A stretch of DNA of 36,750 nucleotides from Achromobacter dolens (lineage in GTDB: Bacteria > Pseudomonadota > Gammaproteobacteria > Burkholderiales > Burkholderiaceae_B). Position 1 is the stretch's first letter. Each line of letters opens with the position of its first letter. The notes under the pieces were generated by a model. The model did not search any database, was not told where the DNA came from, and saw only the letters and a program-made list of their open reading frames with translations. Location of the stretch: the NCBI RefSeq assembly GCF_902859745.1, contig NZ_CADIJW010000053.1, forward strand, positions 1 to 36,750. Direction: 5' to 3'. Position numbers and translations under genes: made by a program. Shown piece by piece: positions 33,236-36,750 of the stretch.

Positions 33236-34069
33236 TCAGCCGCGCGGCTCGAGAAAGTCGCCCAGCGCCTCGTGGAAGCCGGCCTCGTTGTCCCACGGGA
33301 TCATGTGGCCGGCGGCGGGCACGCGCCGGTGCAGGGTGTCGGGCGCCAGGCCCTGCCATTCGGCCACGTCCTCGTCGCCGACCACGCCGCCGTTCTCGGC
33401 GGTCATCAGCAACTGCGGCACGCGCACCCGCGGCAAGTCGGCATGGATGTCGTCGCGGCCGAAGTCCTCGAAGCTGCGCACGATGGCGGGCTCGTGGCAG
33501 GTGTGCAGCCATTGCGCGCGCAGGCGCCGCTGTTCCTCGGTCCAGGTGGGGCAGAAGGCGCGCATGGCCTCGGCATCCATGCCGTGCGTGGCCTGGCGGA
33601 TCGAGTCGACGTACCAGGCCAGCTTGGCGGGGTAGGGGCGGCGGCCCGGGCCGGAGACGGGCGGGTCGACGATGACCAGCCGCGTCAGGCCGGCCGGCTG
33701 GCTGCGTGCCGCGCGCACCGCGATGCGTCCGCCCATGGAATGGCCCATCAGGGCGTAGCGCTGCAGGCCCAGCGCCTGCGCCAGGGCAAGCACGTCGGCG
33801 GCCTGCGCGTCCAGGCTGTAGTCCAGGCCGGGGTCGGCGCTGGACAGGCCGCGGCCGCGCACGTCCAGCACATAGGTGTCGTAGCGCTGGCCCAGGCGCT
33901 CGGCCACGAAGCCCCAGGTGACCGCCGGGCTGGTGATGCCAGGGATCAGGATGAGCGCGTCGCGTTCGGCGCGCGCGCCGTCCGCGCCGCCGTAGCGCAG
34001 GTAGTGCTGGCGGATGCCGTTGGCGTGGACGTTGGCGCCGTACAGGAAGGTGCTGGATGGTTGACTCAT
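33236..34069 (-). CDS. nicD: NicD, N-formylmaleamate deformylase
   Basis: A 277-residue alpha/beta hydrolase that splits N-formylmaleamate into maleamate and formate. The nucleophile elbow is GHSMGG (S111), the acid D135 (LVIVDPP) and the base H255 (PAAGHMIPWDN). These are shifted by ten from the Pseudomonas enzyme triad (S101, D125, H245), because of a longer N-terminus (MSQPSSTFLYGANVHANG). No signal peptide, so it is cytoplasmic. CGGAG lies seven bases before the ATG at 34069. It is the first gene of the leftward operon nicD-nicX-nicF-Mo subunit-xdhC-mocA, and its promoter lies in the 314-base gap shared with nicC. Confidence 0.93.
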   Translation of the reverse strand: MSQPSSTFLYGANVHANGIRQHYLRYGGADGARAERDALILIPGITSPAVTWGFVAERLGQRYDTYVLDVRGRGLSSADPGLDYSLDAQAADVLALAQALGLQRYALMGHSMGGRIAVRAARSQPAGLTRLVIVDPPVSGPGRRPYPAKLAWYVDSIRQATHGMDAEAMRAFCPTWTEEQRRLRAQWLHTCHEPAIVRSFEDFGRDDIHADLPRVRVPQLLMTAENGGVVGDEDVAEWQGLAPDTLHRRVPAAGHMIPWDNEAGFHEALGDFLEPRG

Positions 34070-35541
<1,472 letters not shown>

Positions 35542-35585
35542 CGCGCCCGCCGTCCTTCATCCACCAGACCTTCGCCACGCACACC

Positions 35586-36116
35586 ATGGGACATCCCGCC
35601 AACACCCCGCCCGCCGCCGAGCCGATCGGCCTGAAGGTCAACGGCAGCGTCGTGCGCGTGGCGGCGCCGCCGGCGACCTCGCTGCTGCTGGTGTTGCGCA
35701 ACGATCTGGCCCTGAGCGGGCCCAAGTACGGCTGCGGCCTGGGCGAGTGCGGCGCCTGCACGGTGCTGATCGACGGCGTGGCGGCGCGGTCCTGTGTGAT
35801 TCCGGTGAGGGCGGCGCAAGGGCGCGAGATCACCACGCTTGAAGGCCTGGGCTCGCGCGAGCGGCCCGGGCCGACGCAGCGCGCCTTCATCGAATGCCAG
35901 GCGGCGCAGTGCGGCTATTGCCTGAACGGCATGATCATGACGGTCGAGGCGCTGCTGCGCCGCGACCCGGCGCCGTCCGAGCAGGCGCTGCGCAGCGAGC
36001 TGCATCACAACCTGTGCCGCTGCGGGACGCATGTCGAGATCATGCAGGCGGCGTTGCGCGCGGTGCAATTGCGGGCCGAGGCGGCGCCGCGCGGGTCCGA
36101 AGGGGCTGGCGCATGA
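35586..36116 (+). CDS. nicA: NicA, two [2Fe-2S] small subunit of nicotinate hydroxylase
   Basis: A 176-residue iron-sulfur subunit of the molybdenum hydroxylase that converts nicotinate to 6-hydroxynicotinate; it carries electrons away from the Mo site. The plant-type cluster uses C50, C55, C58 and C70 (CGLGECGACTVLIDG); the second uses C109, C112, C144 and C146 (CGYCLNGMIM, NLCRCGTHVEI). Both are complete. The start is taken as the ATG at 35586, which lacks a clear ribosome site; the frame is open back to 35478 inside nicC, so a start slightly upstream cannot be excluded. Its last bases overlap the ATG of the partial Mo-subunit gene (ATGA). Confidence 0.92.
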   Translation: MGHPANTPPAAEPIGLKVNGSVVRVAAPPATSLLLVLRNDLALSGPKYGCGLGECGACTVLIDGVAARSCVIPVRAAQGREITTLEGLGSRERPGPTQRAFIECQAAQCGYCLNGMIMTVEALLRRDPAPSEQALRSELHHNLCRCGTHVEIMQAALRAVQLRAEAAPRGSEGAGA

Positions 36117-36750
36117 GCGCGTTGCTGCCCGAGGCCTCGGCGGGCGCCATCGCGCCGCCGTCCGATCTGCTGCATGGACTGACCCTGTGCCCGCCCGCGG
36201 CCCGCTGGGACGGCACGCGCTATCGCGGCAGCGCGCTCGAGAGCGTGAACCTGGAGCAAGCGCGGGCCCAGGCGGGCGTGGTGGCCGTGGTGCGGCGGGA
36301 GCACTTTGTCGGCGTGGTGGCGGTGACGCCGGCGCATGCGCGGCAGGCGCTGGCCTGCATGGCGCCCGTGTGGCGCGGCGATGGCCCGCCTGCGCGCGAG
36401 GCAACCGTGATCCGTTCGGAAGCGGATCCGGACGACCAGCGTGAGTATCTATGGCGATCTACTGAAACGGCGTCCGGCGCGCGTGTCGCGGCCTGGTACC
36501 TGGACGGCCGACTGACGCTGTGGCTGCCGCCGCCGGCGCCCGCCTCGCAGGCCTGGCTGCGGCGCGAGCTGGCGGCGCTGATGGATTGTCCCGGGCACGC
36601 GGTGCGCCTGGCCGACTGGCCGCAGGGCGCGGCCGAGGCCGGCCTGCCGCCGCACGCGCTCGATCTGCTGGACGCCGCCGCGGACGCCGCGCTGCTGTCC
36701 GAGGCGGTGGGGCGGCCTGTATGCGTGGCCTGCCGGCCGGCGGCCGCGAC
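36113..36750 (+). CDS. NicB-type molybdopterin subunit, N-terminal part (runs off the window)
   Basis: An open frame from the ATG at 36113, overlapping the nicA stop by 4 bases, to the window end: about 212 residues and no stop. It resembles the N-terminal substrate domain of Mo-hydroxylase large subunits: VNLEQARAQAGVVAVVRREHFVGVVAVTPAHARQAL, then GARVAAWYLDGRLTLWLPPP and ADAALLSEAVGRPVCVAC, which line up with blocks of the other Mo subunit in this cluster. The conserved CYGRN-type segment seen in that protein is replaced (LADWPQGAAEAGLPPHALDL), so this copy is divergent. In Pseudomonas putida, nicA is followed by a long NicB with extra cytochrome domains; whether this one has them lies outside the window. 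Confidence 0.75.
   Translation, partial: MSALLPEASAGAIAPPSDLLHGLTLCPPAARWDGTRYRGSALESVNLEQARAQAGVVAVVRREHFVGVVAVTPAHARQALACMAPVWRGDGPPAREATVIRSEADPDDQREYLWRSTETASGARVAAWYLDGRLTLWLPPPAPASQAWLRRELAALMDCPGHAVRLADWPQGAAEAGLPPHALDLLDAAADAALLSEAVGRPVCVACRPAAA

Overview
The window is GC-rich (about two thirds G+C), densely packed, and reads as a chromosomal stretch of a betaproteobacterium of the Alcaligenaceae (Achromobacter or Bordetella type). This rests on codon use and on the combination of a complete wsp operon with a Bordetella/Pseudomonas-style nicotinate (nic) cluster. It is an inference, because no rRNA or other species marker lies inside. I see no tRNA, rRNA, CRISPR array, insertion sequence or phage gene.

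Layout. 1-1.1 kb: the 3' end of an MFS exporter and a tail-anchored hypothetical protein. 1.5-5.3 kb: a three-gene operon for a membrane-bound, periplasmic gluconate/sugar dehydrogenase (Tat-signalled small subunit, FAD-GMC subunit, tri-haem cytochrome c), closed by a strong terminator. 5.4-7.2 kb: an LprI-like secreted protein, a GNAT acetyltransferase, an orphan terminator that may end a small RNA, and a small hypothetical gene. 7.2-11.3 kb: a two-gene DNA-repair operon (FAN1-type VRR-NUC nuclease plus an XPD/DinG-type Fe-S helicase carrying its own PD-(D/E)XK domain) behind a LexA-like palindrome. 11.4-16.9 kb: group III truncated haemoglobin, a DHA2-type MFS exporter with a divergent LysR regulator, a PaaI-type thioesterase and an amidase.

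17.1-25.6 kb: wspA-B-C-D-E-F-R, the chemotaxis-like surface-sensing pathway. A membrane receptor (WspA) with two CheW couplers (WspB, WspD) drives the hybrid kinase WspE. WspC and WspF methylate and demethylate the receptor. WspR makes cyclic di-GMP. All key phosphorylation, catalytic and inhibitory-site residues are present, and most genes overlap by a few bases.

25.7-27.5 kb: an Lrp/AsnC regulator divergent from a methionine gamma-lyase-family gene (mdeR-mdeA arrangement). The lyase loses its normal C-terminus at about base 27,507, where it runs directly into the 3' end of the next cluster. 27.4-36.75 kb: the nic cluster. nicD-nicX-nicF, a molybdopterin subunit, xdhC and a mocA-like gene lie on the minus strand; nicC-nicA and a partial nicB-type gene lie on the plus strand, around a palindrome-rich divergent promoter. 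Together they hydroxylate nicotinate (NicA plus Mo subunits, with XdhC and MocA for cofactor maturation), decarboxylate and hydroxylate 6-hydroxynicotinate (NicC), open the ring of 2,5-dihydroxypyridine (NicX), deformylate (NicD) and deamidate (NicF) towards maleate. The maleate isomerase, transporter and nic regulator are not in the window.

The points most worth a second look are the mdeA/mocA junction, the LexA-like box ahead of the FAN1-helicase pair, the two separate molybdopterin-subunit genes of the nic cluster, and the orphan terminator near 6.9 kb.
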